DNA from: RGIG4790 sp964437615
GTDB taxonomy: Bacteria > Bacillota > Clostridia > Christensenellales > UBA1242
Direction of reading: 5' to 3'
Assembly: GCA_964437615.1 (NCBI GenBank)
Contig: CAYTHL010000014.1
Span: 1 to 28,950 of the forward strand
Length of the DNA stretch: 28,950 bases
The position numbers were made by a program, and so were the translations under genes. Below, piece by piece: positions 1 through 6,872 of this stretch (position 1 is its first letter; every line of letters starts with the position of its first letter). Below the pieces are notes generated by a model. That model was not told the DNA's origin. It was given only the letters and a program-made list of their open reading frames with translations, and searched no databases.

Positions 1-28
1 GGATTTAAATAATTTTACTAAAATCCAT

Positions 29-61
29 AAATCGAACTCTTTTAAAAAGGTTCGATTTTTG
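29..61 (+). terminator. Intrinsic terminator of an upstream gene
   Basis: Inverted repeat aaatcgaac (29-37) / gttcgattt (50-58) with an A/T-rich inner extension, followed by a T-run. No gene lies between it and the window edge, so it most likely ends a plus-strand gene located before position 1. Confidence 0.75.
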
Positions 62-143
62 CTTTTGCTAGTTTCTAGTTTGCAAAATGCTTGCAACTGC
101 CAAGTTCTATTTTCTATTTGTGCGAACGATTAGATAATTTTGT

Positions 144-173
144 AACAATATAATATTTTTATATTGTTTTTTC
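144..173 (+). terminator. Hairpin with T-run in front of the ferritin-like gene
   Basis: Perfect 10-bp arms aacaatataa (144-153) and ttatattgtt (159-168), 5-nt loop, then a run of six T at 167-172. It could be a second terminator of the upstream unit or an attenuator of the gene that starts at 233. The left arm also contains TATAAT at 149-154 that could be a -10 element, but I see no good -35 at the right distance. Confidence 0.5.
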
Positions 174-232
174 TCGTCATTATGTTTAGTGGCAAGGCAA
201 GTGGGGCATAATTGGGCAAGGGAGAAGATGTT

Positions 233-1486
233 ATGAATCCATTAAACACCGCCACAAAAGATATTAACAGTTATTTTATGAGTTTTGGGCAAATGTACCC
301 AAAGCCTTACAACAAAAAGACGGCTAGTCCGTACACCAAGACGCGCGTTATTTTAATGAACGGCACCGAGTACGAAAGCGTTTGGTTTTTGCATCAGTAC
401 GCCAGACATTGCAATAACGACGAGATTAAGCAAGCCATAGCAATGGTAAGAAAGCAAGAGCAGCAGCAACAAAAGCTGATAGCTTGTCTTAAACCCCTTA
501 ACGAGAGTATTTTGGAAACGACCATTTCTTATGAGCAACTTGCCATAGACCTTACCGCTACTTTGGCGCAGAACGACACCGACAAAAACAATATTGAGGC
601 GCTTAATTTTGCGCTGCTAGAAGATTTTGACCACTTGTACAGATTTAGTAATCTTATGATGTTGGATGTCAAAAACGCCAATCCAGATTTTTTAGTTGGC
701 AAACTAACCGAAATTATGCCTGGCAGACCTACCATTGCCCACCACCGGTATCCAAAGGACGATGTTAAGCGTGCCATGAATGCCGCAAAAAGCGATTTGT
801 ACAGCAAACTTGTTGCCAACATAATCACGGCTGCCGAGCAGCAAACTATGAACTATTACATGAACATTTCACAGTGGTACAAAAACGACTTAGGCCGTAA
901 ACTTTATGCCGAAATTGGCATGGTAGAGGAGCAGCATGTAACGCAGTACGAAAGCCTTAAAGACCCAACATGCAGTTGGTTAGAACAATGGGTTTTGCAC
1001 GAATACACTGAGGCCTATTTGTATTACAGCGCCATGCAAGAAGAAGTTGACGAAAACATTAAAAAGATTTGGACGAACTTTTACGAAATGGAGTGCGCGC
1101 ATCTTAAACTTGCGTGCGAATTATTAAAAAAATACGAAAAGAAATCTTACACTAGCGTGTTTGGAGATGGCGAATTTCCTACACTGCTTAAACATGGCAC
1201 AAATAAGGAATACGTTAGGGACGTTATAGACCGCACCATAATGTTGACCGCAAACCGGCAGAGCTATATAGATGTTATGAAGCTTAAAGAGAACGCAGAT
1301 TTCTTTAACTATCAAAATCAAGTAATAGACTCCGAAAATATGCTGCCAAGCCATATGGTTATTGCCGAAACTATCAAAAGGTTGGGGCAAGATTATCGTT
1401 ATCAAGATGCACCGCACCCAATTAATCAACTGCAAAATCGAAAAAAAGATAATACAAAAATTGCCCGCACCAAGCAGCTAACTTAA
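233..1486 (+). CDS. Ferritin-like (two four-helix-bundle) protein, function unknown
   Basis: A 417-residue, almost wholly helical protein rich in carboxylate and histidine pairs typical of ferritin-like di-iron folds: D131xxH134 within EDFDHLYRF, E232xxH235 within EEQHVTQYE, E260 within HEYTEAYLYY, and E287xxH290 within MECAHL; E95 and E202 (AAEQQTMN) lie on further helices. I recognise the type from clostridial genomes, where it is normally left as a hypothetical ferritin-like protein; no enzymatic role is established that I know of. An in-frame TTG at 212 would add seven residues, but ATG 233 has the GGGAGAAG ribosome binding site (220-226) at proper spacing, so I chose it. Monocistronic: terminator-like hairpins lie on both sides. 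Metal binding is inferred from the motifs only; a role in iron or oxygen handling is a guess. Confidence 0.8.
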   Translation: MNPLNTATKDINSYFMSFGQMYPKPYNKKTASPYTKTRVILMNGTEYESVWFLHQYARHCNNDEIKQAIAMVRKQEQQQQKLIACLKPLNESILETTISYEQLAIDLTATLAQNDTDKNNIEALNFALLEDFDHLYRFSNLMMLDVKNANPDFLVGKLTEIMPGRPTIAHHRYPKDDVKRAMNAAKSDLYSKLVANIITAAEQQTMNYYMNISQWYKNDLGRKLYAEIGMVEEQHVTQYESLKDPTCSWLEQWVLHEYTEAYLYYSAMQEEVDENIKKIWTNFYEMECAHLKLACELLKKYEKKSYTSVFGDGEFPTLLKHGTNKEYVRDVIDRTIMLTANRQSYIDVMKLKENADFFNYQNQVIDSENMLPSHMVIAETIKRLGQDYRYQDAPHPINQLQNRKKDNTKIARTKQLT

Positions 1487-1955
1487 CAATTTTTAACGCA
1501 AAATTTGCAAAAAATTAGCGCAAAATATTTTTATAAATTGCATATAAATGCTAAATTATTTTTGGCTATGTGGCAGCCTTAGAAAAAACACAAAAAAGTT
1601 GCCTAAGCAGCAGGCTGTTTAGCTTTGATAAATTTTGTAAAAAATTAGCGCAAAAATTTTTTAGCACATGTGGTTAGTTTTATAAAAATAACGCAAAAAA
1701 TAATACAAAATTAAAACAAAATAAGTTTAAAAACCATGTTTTTGCATGGTTTTTTGCGTTTTTACAATAATTTTTTGCGTTTATTTTTGCAAATTTTAAT
1801 AACTGACCAACCAAATTACCAACTTATCAACAAAATTACTAACAAAATTGTTAAAAACTGCAACAAAACAATTGTTTTTATAAATTTAACTCATATTTTT
1901 TGCGATTTTACCCAAAAAAATTTATCTCTAAATTTTTTTAACCGTCTAAAAACTA
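1487..1955. other. AT-rich intergenic region with a 17-bp direct repeat
   Basis: No convincing gene. The 17-mer aaaaaattagcgcaaaa occurs at 1509-1525 and again at 1639-1655, both followed by A/T runs; shorter relatives (taacgcaaaa) occur nearby. An ORF could be read at 1736-1969, but it starts inside the terminator at 1729-1755, has no ribosome binding site and low-complexity content, so I do not call it. Confidence 0.6.
1729..1755. terminator. Intrinsic terminator, symmetric
   Basis: Arms aaaaaccatg (1729-1738) and catggttttt (1745-1754), 6-nt loop and a T-run; the flanking A-run makes it usable in both directions. It lies 240 bp after the ferritin-like gene and is the best candidate for its 3' end. 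Confidence 0.65.
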
Positions 1956-1984
1956 TTGCAAACTTTTAGCATATATGATATAAT
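1956..1984 (+). promoter_or_regulatory. Sigma-A-type promoter of the cysteine desulfurase operon
   Basis: TTGCAA (1956-1961), 17-bp spacer, TATAAT (1979-1984). Start of transcription is expected near 1991, giving a short leader that consists mostly of the AGGAG ribosome binding site at 1995-1999. Confidence 0.75.
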
Positions 1985-2004
1985 AAATTTATCTAGGAGT
2001 AGGT

Positions 2005-3141
2005 ATGAACAGATTTGTTTATCTAGACAACAATGCAACCACAAAGGTAGATGGAGAGGTCTTAACGGCTATGCTACCTTTTTTGGAGCAAAATTACGGT
2101 AATGCAAGTAGTTTATATGCCTTTGGTAAAGATGTCAAAAAAGAAATAGAAAAGGCCAGAAAAAACGTAGCCAAATTATTAGGTGCCAACTCTAAGGAAA
2201 TTATATTTACTAGTGGTGCTAGCGAAAGTAATGTTACAGCAATTATGTCGGCAGTAAAGACTAATCCTAACAAGCGGCACATAATCACTACAAGTGTTGA
2301 GCATGCGTCGATAATGGAAACTATGCGTCATTTAGAATCTTGCGGGTACAATATTACTTATTTGCCGGTAGATGCAAGCGGTAAAATAAGTTTGCAACAA
2401 CTAGAATCAGAAATAACAGGCCAAACTTTATTAATATGTGTTATGGCGGCGAATAACGAAATAGGAAATATATATCCTATAAAAGAAATTGGCGAAATTG
2501 CAAGAAAACACAACTGCTTATTCCATTGTGATGCTGTGCAAGCGGTAGGTAAAATACCTATAAATGTGGAGCTGATGAATATTGATACTTTGTCTTTATC
2601 TGGGCATAAAATACATGCACCAAAGGGCATAGGTGTACTTTATAAAAAAGATAGCATAAATTTTGAGCCGCTAATTTACGGGCATCAAGAGAGAGAACGC
2701 CGTGGCGGCACAGAAAATGTTGCTGGAATTGTTGCGTTGGGCAAAGCTGCAGAATTAATTTTGGAAGATGATTTTAAATCTGTAAACCAAATAGAAAGTT
2801 TAAGAAATCTGCTAGAGAAAAATATTAGTTCTAAAATTAATGGCTTTACCGTTTACGGAGATACTCAAAATAGGCTTGCAAACACTAGTAGCATCGGCTT
2901 TGAGGGTGTTAACGCCCAAGAATTGATGTTTTTGCTAGAAAGGGACGGCTTTTTGGTGTCTACTGGGTCGGCGTGCAATTCTAGTTCGCCCGAGCCTTCT
3001 CATGTTTTAGTTGCTTGCGGGGCAGACATAACAAATTACAGCCCAATTAGGGTAAGTTTGTCTAAGTATACAACAAGGCAAGAAATAGAAGATTTTACTG
3101 AAAGTTTGGCAAAAAATATAAACAAATTAAGGAAAAATTAA
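2005..3141 (+). CDS. Cysteine desulfurase (NifS/IscS family)
   Basis: Pyridoxal-phosphate enzyme that takes sulfur from L-cysteine to an active-site cysteine as persulfide for Fe-S cluster or thio-cofactor assembly. Seen: the N-terminal YLDNNATT motif (6-13), TSGASESN, H100 in SVEHAS (ring-stacking His), D176 in HCDAVQ, the PLP lysine K202 in SGHKIHAPKG, and C324 in STGSACNSSSPEPS on the catalytic loop. The length, 378 residues, is usual. First gene of a tight operon: 2 bp to the next gene, which is directly followed by a ferredoxin-type gene. No IscU-type scaffold is nearby, so whether it is the general IscS/NifS or serves a dedicated partner cannot be told. I leave the symbol empty because nifS, iscS and sufS-like members cannot be separated safely here. 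Confidence 0.93.
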   Translation: MNRFVYLDNNATTKVDGEVLTAMLPFLEQNYGNASSLYAFGKDVKKEIEKARKNVAKLLGANSKEIIFTSGASESNVTAIMSAVKTNPNKRHIITTSVEHASIMETMRHLESCGYNITYLPVDASGKISLQQLESEITGQTLLICVMAANNEIGNIYPIKEIGEIARKHNCLFHCDAVQAVGKIPINVELMNIDTLSLSGHKIHAPKGIGVLYKKDSINFEPLIYGHQERERRGGTENVAGIVALGKAAELILEDDFKSVNQIESLRNLLEKNISSKINGFTVYGDTQNRLANTSSIGFEGVNAQELMFLLERDGFLVSTGSACNSSSPEPSHVLVACGADITNYSPIRVSLSKYTTRQEIEDFTESLAKNINKLRKN

Positions 3142-3143
3142 TT

Positions 3144-3569
3144 ATGAAAACAAGGACAATTTATGTAGGTTCAGGAGAAGAAAATTGCCCGGCAGACGCT
3201 TTAATGGCGGATTTTAGAAGAACGCTTAGTGCCTCATCTTACGCAAAAAGTATAGAGTTTTCTCCATCGTGTATCGACTTTTTTAGAAATATGGCAGACA
3301 TTGTAGATGAAACTGTCGACAACATTAGGTTAAGATGGTATGAAATTCCAGAGGAAAAGTTACCTCCGCTTGAGGTTAAAATTAGATGCAAAGATGGCAA
3401 ATATAGGCTTATGTACCTAACTGAATTTGGAGATGAGCCAACTGTTATAAAAGGCAATGCTGGTAAGGGAAGAAATAAAGGCGTGGCAGAAAGGTTAGTT
3501 ATAATAAAAAGATCTCCCGAACAGGAAAATGTGTCGCAAGCAAATCCGTCAGCTAAGGAGGACGAATAA
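3144..3569 (+). CDS. Unknown protein of the cysteine desulfurase-ferredoxin operon
   Basis: 141 residues, not recognised. The start ATG 3144 lies 2 bp after the desulfurase stop, with AAGGA at about 3129-3133 inside the previous gene. The N-terminal half is predicted mixed helix (DALMADFRRTLSAS; DFFRNMADIVDETVDNI). The middle has a beta-rich stretch (PPLEVKIRCKDGKYRLMYLTE) and the C-terminus is a polar tail rich in E, Q and S. Three cysteines (C15, C43 and one in KIRCKDG) do not form a metal motif. It ends with TAA directly followed by the ATG of the ferredoxin gene (GAATAAATG), so the two are probably translationally coupled. Context suggests an accessory part in sulfur or redox chemistry; nothing in the sequence itself shows this. 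Confidence 0.75.
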   Translation: MKTRTIYVGSGEENCPADALMADFRRTLSASSYAKSIEFSPSCIDFFRNMADIVDETVDNIRLRWYEIPEEKLPPLEVKIRCKDGKYRLMYLTEFGDEPTVIKGNAGKGRNKGVAERLVIIKRSPEQENVSQANPSAKEDE

Positions 3570-4181
3570 ATGGCTGTTTTAGTTAATTTTAAAATTTGTG
3601 ACAACGACAAGGCATGTAGTGGCATGGCGGCATGTCCTATGGGTGTTTTTAGTTGGGACGATAAAAATCATACATTAGTTATTGACAACACAAAATGTGT
3701 TAGCTGTGGTTTATGTGAAAAAGCGTGCATGGTTTCGGCGATAAAAGTTGCCAAAACTGCCGAAGATTACAAACGAATAAAGGACGAATTTGATAAAGAC
3801 CCAAGAACTATTAACGACTTATTAGTAGAAAGGTATGGCGGCAAACCAATAGATGATGCTATGGTGGGAAGCGAAGGGGAGATAACTACAAAACTGGACG
3901 GCTCGTTAAGGCCTTTAATTGTAGAATTGTTTAACGAAGATTCTATAATGTGTCTGTTAAAAAGCATACCAATAAAAAAGATTGCTGATGCATTTGATAA
4001 AAATACTCGATTTAGAAAAATAGAAGTAACTTCGGGCGAATTGCAAAAATTGTATAATTTAAAAAATTTGCCAGCACTGCTATTTTTTAAAAATGGCAAA
4101 CTTGTTGGCGTCATAGATGGTTATGTGTGCGATGATGACGAAGACGAGCTTTTGGAAAAAGTAAAATCTTTTGCAAATTAG
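3570..4181 (+). CDS. Ferredoxin domain fused to a thioredoxin-like domain without CxxC
   Basis: 203 residues. The N-terminal 60 residues resemble a bacterial ferredoxin: C43xxC46xxC49xxxC53 (CVSCGLCEKAC), plus C10, C16 and C22-Pro in the first half. The first half lacks one cysteine of a normal 2[4Fe-4S] ferredoxin, and the spacing recalls seven-iron ferredoxins: C22, C43, C46 and C49 could hold a [4Fe-4S] cluster, and C10, C16 and C53 a [3Fe-4S] cluster or none. Residues about 110-203 read as a thioredoxin fold: a redox-loop position (EDSIMCLLKSIP, one cysteine only) followed by the cis-Pro region NLPALLFFKNGKLVGVIDGY. So electron transfer is plausible, whereas dithiol chemistry is not. Last gene of the operon with the cysteine desulfurase; GGAGG ribosome binding site at the end of the preceding gene. 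Function is inferred. Confidence 0.8.
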   Translation: MAVLVNFKICDNDKACSGMAACPMGVFSWDDKNHTLVIDNTKCVSCGLCEKACMVSAIKVAKTAEDYKRIKDEFDKDPRTINDLLVERYGGKPIDDAMVGSEGEITTKLDGSLRPLIVELFNEDSIMCLLKSIPIKKIADAFDKNTRFRKIEVTSGELQKLYNLKNLPALLFFKNGKLVGVIDGYVCDDDEDELLEKVKSFAN

Positions 4182-4299
4182 CGGTACAGCACAATACATA
4201 ACACAAGGCGAGATTGTGGAATTATGCAATAAACTGTTTAATAGCAAAACCGCAACGCCCAAAGGTGCAATTTTAATTAGCGTGAAAAAAGTGGAATGA
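4171..4299 (+). CDS. Possible small ORF between ferredoxin and GNAT genes
   Basis: A 42-codon reading frame from TTG 4171 to TGA 4297-4299 overlaps the end of the ferredoxin gene by 11 bp and its stop overlaps an ATG (4296) by the ATGA arrangement typical of coupled genes. Residues such as QGEIVELCNKLFNSK look protein-like. There is no ATG, the ribosome binding site is poor, and I recognise no family; it may be the tail of a decayed gene. Confidence 0.25.
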   Translation: MQISGTAQYITQGEIVELCNKLFNSKTATPKGAILISVKKVE

Positions 4300-4328
4300 T
4301 TATCGTAAAATTATATGGGGTAAAGTTA

Positions 4329-4905
4329 ATGGACGAAATCTGTGTTGGTAAGATTGAAACGCCGAGATTGATATTAAGAAGATATACTATGGAAGACTTG
4401 CAAGATTATGTGGAGTATAGAAGTGATCAGCGGCTCCACACTTTTTTGCCAACAAAAGTTAGAGAAGATAAGTCTGGCTATAAAGGTACATTGCAAAATA
4501 TAATTAACAATTATGATAAAAAAGAGGGCCCATCTAGAACTTGGGCGATAGAACTAAGGAAAAAATCTAAAATTGTCGGCAGTATTTCGATAGAGGATTA
4601 TAGCCAGCAGCACAAGTGTTTGGAAATAGGCTGGGCAGTAAGCCCACAATATTGGGGTAAGGGGGATTGCCACCGAGGCCGCAATTGCACTAATAAATTT
4701 TTTATTTACAAACTACGATATTCACAGAATAGAGGCTTTTATTTGGCAAGGAAATTCAGCAAGCATGCAACTTGCTAAAAAATTAGGCTTTGTTTTGGAA
4801 GGTGTAAACAAAGAGGCAAAACTAAAAGACGGCAAATTTTTAGATGTCTACAACTTTGGCTTATTGTATCCTATGTGGCAAAAGCAAGATATATATAAAA
4901 GGTAG
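4329..4905 (+). pseudogene. Frameshifted GNAT acetyltransferase (RimJ/RimL-like)
   Basis: The first frame encodes the N-terminal half of a RimJ/RimL-type N-acetyltransferase (KIETPRLILRRYTMEDL; AIELRKKSKIVGSISIED; EIGWAVSPQYWGKG). At the run of five G (4661-4665) the frame is lost; reading on in the next frame (from GIATEAAIALINFLF) gives the expected second half with HRIEAFIWQGNSASMQLAKK and LGFVLEG, ending at TAG 4903-4905. One extra G in the run explains everything. ATG 4329 follows a GGGG stretch; ATG 4296 in the same frame would add 11 residues and overlaps the stop of the small ORF before it. Whether the indel is genuine decay or a sequencing error at a homopolymer cannot be told from one sequence. 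The second-half domain looks undamaged, which favours a recent event or an error. Confidence 0.85.
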
Positions 4906-4928
4906 TTTTAGGCTACCTTTTAATTTTT
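4896..4928 (+). terminator. Intrinsic terminator after the GNAT pseudogene
   Basis: Arms taaaaggtag (4896-4905) / ctacctttta (4913-4922) with a 7-nt loop and a T-rich tail (aattttt). The left arm overlaps the stop codon. Confidence 0.7.
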
Positions 4929-4947
4929 GCTTATAATATATTTGGTA

Positions 4948-5007
4948 GTTTACAATTGCTAAAGCGCCTTGGTTTAATGCGATGATACAGATGTTAAAAT
5001 TGTAAAC
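4948..5007. repeat. 10-bp inverted repeat in the pseudogene-pyrG gap
   Basis: gtttacaatt (4948-4957) and aattgtaaac (4998-5007) are perfect complements 40 nt apart. The convergent gap 4929-5087 shows no other gene. A smaller pair, catgg/ccatg (5026-5030, 5043-5047), follows; neither has a T-run for a pyrG terminator. Confidence 0.35.
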
Positions 5008-5087
5008 ATAAACAAAAGTGTATATCATGGTTTAGGTATTGCCCATGGTAAGGGTCAATAATCATATATCAAGCGGCACGCTTTTTA

Positions 5088-6692
5088 CTACTCTTGTTTG
5101 CAGGCCGATATTAGGGCGACAAAGAGTGGGTGAGGTCTGTTTGGTCGGCTTTTAAACTCTGGGTGGAACTGGCTAGCTACAAAAAATTTATGCTGCGGCA
5201 ACTCAATAATCTCCACAAGATTTCTGTCTGGATTAATGCCAGCAAATTTTAGCCCCGCAGCCTCAAACTGTTTGCGAAACTTGTTGTTAAACTCGTAGCG
5301 GTGGCGGTGGCGTTCGGTAATATTTTCTACGCCATAGGCTTGGTAAGCTTTGGAACTTTTATCCAGCCTGCAAGGGTAAGCGCCAAGGCGCATTGTGCCG
5401 CCTTTGTCTGTAACATTCTTTTGGTCTTCCATAATGTCTATTACATTGTGTGGTGTAGATTTGTCAAACTCGGTAGAAGTGGCGTCTTTCCAACCTAAAA
5501 CATTTTGCGCAAACTCTATGACGGCAATTTGCATGCCCAAGCACAGCCCAAGATAAGGAACATTGTTTTCCCTTGCGTACTGGGCAGCCATAATCTTGCC
5601 CTTAATGCCGCGGTTTCCAAACCCGCCCGGCACAACAATGCCGTCTAAGCCGGCAAGCATGGCAGCAGCTCCTTGCTCCTCTACATCTACCGCATTAACC
5701 AGACAGACATTTACATTTACATTGTTAGCCACGCCTGCATGTTTTAGGCTTTCTGTTACCGAAATATATGCATCTGGCACGGCGGTGTATTTGCCAACAA
5801 TACCAACATTTAGCTGTTGTTTTTTGGGCTTTGTGATGTTTGCAACCATTTTCTTCCATTCGGCCATATTTGCAGGTTTGGCTTTAAGTTTTAGTTGCTT
5901 TATTACAATTTTGTCTAAACCTTCTTTTTGCAGCATTAGCGGAACGGCGTACAAGCAATTGGCATCGCCGTTATGTACAACATAATTTGCGCCACGCAGA
6001 TTGCAAAACATTGCAAGTTTTTCTTTCATTTCGGCGGTAAGTTCTATGCCACTGTTGGTGCGGCACACCAAAATGTCTGGCTGAATGCCTATGTGGGTAA
6101 GCTCTTTTACGCTGTTTTGCGCCGGCTTGGTTTTAACTTCTTTTGCGGCCTCTAAGTAGGGTAGCAGTGCAACATGCAAAAACAAAAGATTGCTTTCGCC
6201 AAGCTCCATGCGCAGTTGCCTTACGGCTTCTAAAAAGGCAAGGCCTTCTATATCTCCAACAGTGCCGCCGATTTCTACAATAACCACATCTGTTTCGGAG
6301 TTATTCATGCTTAAAATTCGCTCTTTTATCTCGCCAGTTACATGCGGAATTACTTGGATTGTCTTGCCAAGATAGACGCCTTCACGCTCTTTTGCTATTA
6401 TGCTGCTGTAAACTTTGCCGCTAGTAAAATTACATTTTTGAGTGCAGTTGATGTCCAAAAATCTTTCGTAATGGCCAATGTCTAAGTCGGTTTCTGCGCC
6501 GTCCTCGGTGACAAAAACTTCACCATGCTGATAAGGGCTCATTGTGCCGGGGTCGACATTCAAATATGGGTCTAATTTTTGCACCATAACTCTTAGCCCT
6601 CTATTTATTAGCAGCCTGCCCAAGCTTGCCGCTGTTATCCCTTTGCCCAAACTTGATGCAACTCCGCCAGTGACTATTATGTATTTGCTCAT
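5088..6692 (-). CDS. pyrG: CTP synthase
   Basis: Makes CTP from UTP, ATP and glutamine. 534 residues, the usual length. Synthetase domain in the N-terminal half with VTGGVASSLGKG (7-18) and the conserved KLDPYLNVDPGTMSPYQHGE stretch (39-58); class I glutamine amidotransferase domain at the C-terminus with C384 in LGLCLGMQ and H510/E512 in SQFHPEF. Start chosen at the ATG (complement of 6690-6692) because GGAGG lies 8 nt upstream (complement of 6701-6705). The predicted transcript leader is only about 25 nt, too short for the attenuator seen in pyrG leaders of Bacillus, and it does not begin with the GGGC run used there, so that control is probably absent. Monocistronic and convergent to the GNAT pseudogene. 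Confidence 0.98.
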   Translation of the reverse strand: MSKYIIVTGGVASSLGKGITAASLGRLLINRGLRVMVQKLDPYLNVDPGTMSPYQHGEVFVTEDGAETDLDIGHYERFLDINCTQKCNFTSGKVYSSIIAKEREGVYLGKTIQVIPHVTGEIKERILSMNNSETDVVIVEIGGTVGDIEGLAFLEAVRQLRMELGESNLLFLHVALLPYLEAAKEVKTKPAQNSVKELTHIGIQPDILVCRTNSGIELTAEMKEKLAMFCNLRGANYVVHNGDANCLYAVPLMLQKEGLDKIVIKQLKLKAKPANMAEWKKMVANITKPKKQQLNVGIVGKYTAVPDAYISVTESLKHAGVANNVNVNVCLVNAVDVEEQGAAAMLAGLDGIVVPGGFGNRGIKGKIMAAQYARENNVPYLGLCLGMQIAVIEFAQNVLGWKDATSTEFDKSTPHNVIDIMEDQKNVTDKGGTMRLGAYPCRLDKSSKAYQAYGVENITERHRHRYEFNNKFRKQFEAAGLKFAGINPDRNLVEIIELPQHKFFVASQFHPEFKSRPNRPHPLFVALISACKQE

Positions 6693-6722
6693 TTATTCGC
6701 CCTCCAAACCATATAACAAAAT

Positions 6723-6750
6723 AATATAATATTGGCAGCCCAATTTTCAA
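6723..6750 (-). promoter_or_regulatory. Probable pyrG promoter
   Basis: On the minus strand TTGAAA (complement of 6745-6750), 16-bp spacer, TATATT (complement of 6723-6728). It diverges from the promoter of the epimerase-like gene about 70 bp away. Confidence 0.5.
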
Positions 6751-6816
6751 GCAATTTTACGACAATTTTTGATAAATTTTTTAAAGCAAATTGTAAAATG
6801 TTTTTTTACTAATATA

Positions 6817-6845
6817 TTGACTAAATGGGCGTTTTTTGGTAAAAT
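6817..6845 (+). promoter_or_regulatory. Promoter of the epimerase-like gene
   Basis: TTGACT (6817-6822), 17-bp spacer ending in TGG, TAAAAT (6840-6845), an extended -10 arrangement. A second TATAAT at 6845-6850 is too far from the -35. Confidence 0.65.
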
Positions 6846-6872
6846 ATAATTGTAATAAAAGGAGAAAATATT

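Noticed and set aside
49..61. tRNA T-loop (ggttcga...)
   Set aside because: The ggttcgat match is the right arm of an intrinsic terminator, with no acceptor or anticodon stem around it.
1736..1969. 77-codon ORF on the plus strand in the ferritin-desulfurase gap
   Set aside because: It starts in the loop of a terminator, lacks a ribosome binding site and is composed of A/T-driven F, N, I and K codons; the desulfurase promoter overlaps its end.
6693..6722. Reiterative-transcription attenuator of pyrG
   Set aside because: The predicted leader is about 25 nt, does not start with GGGC and contains no hairpin.
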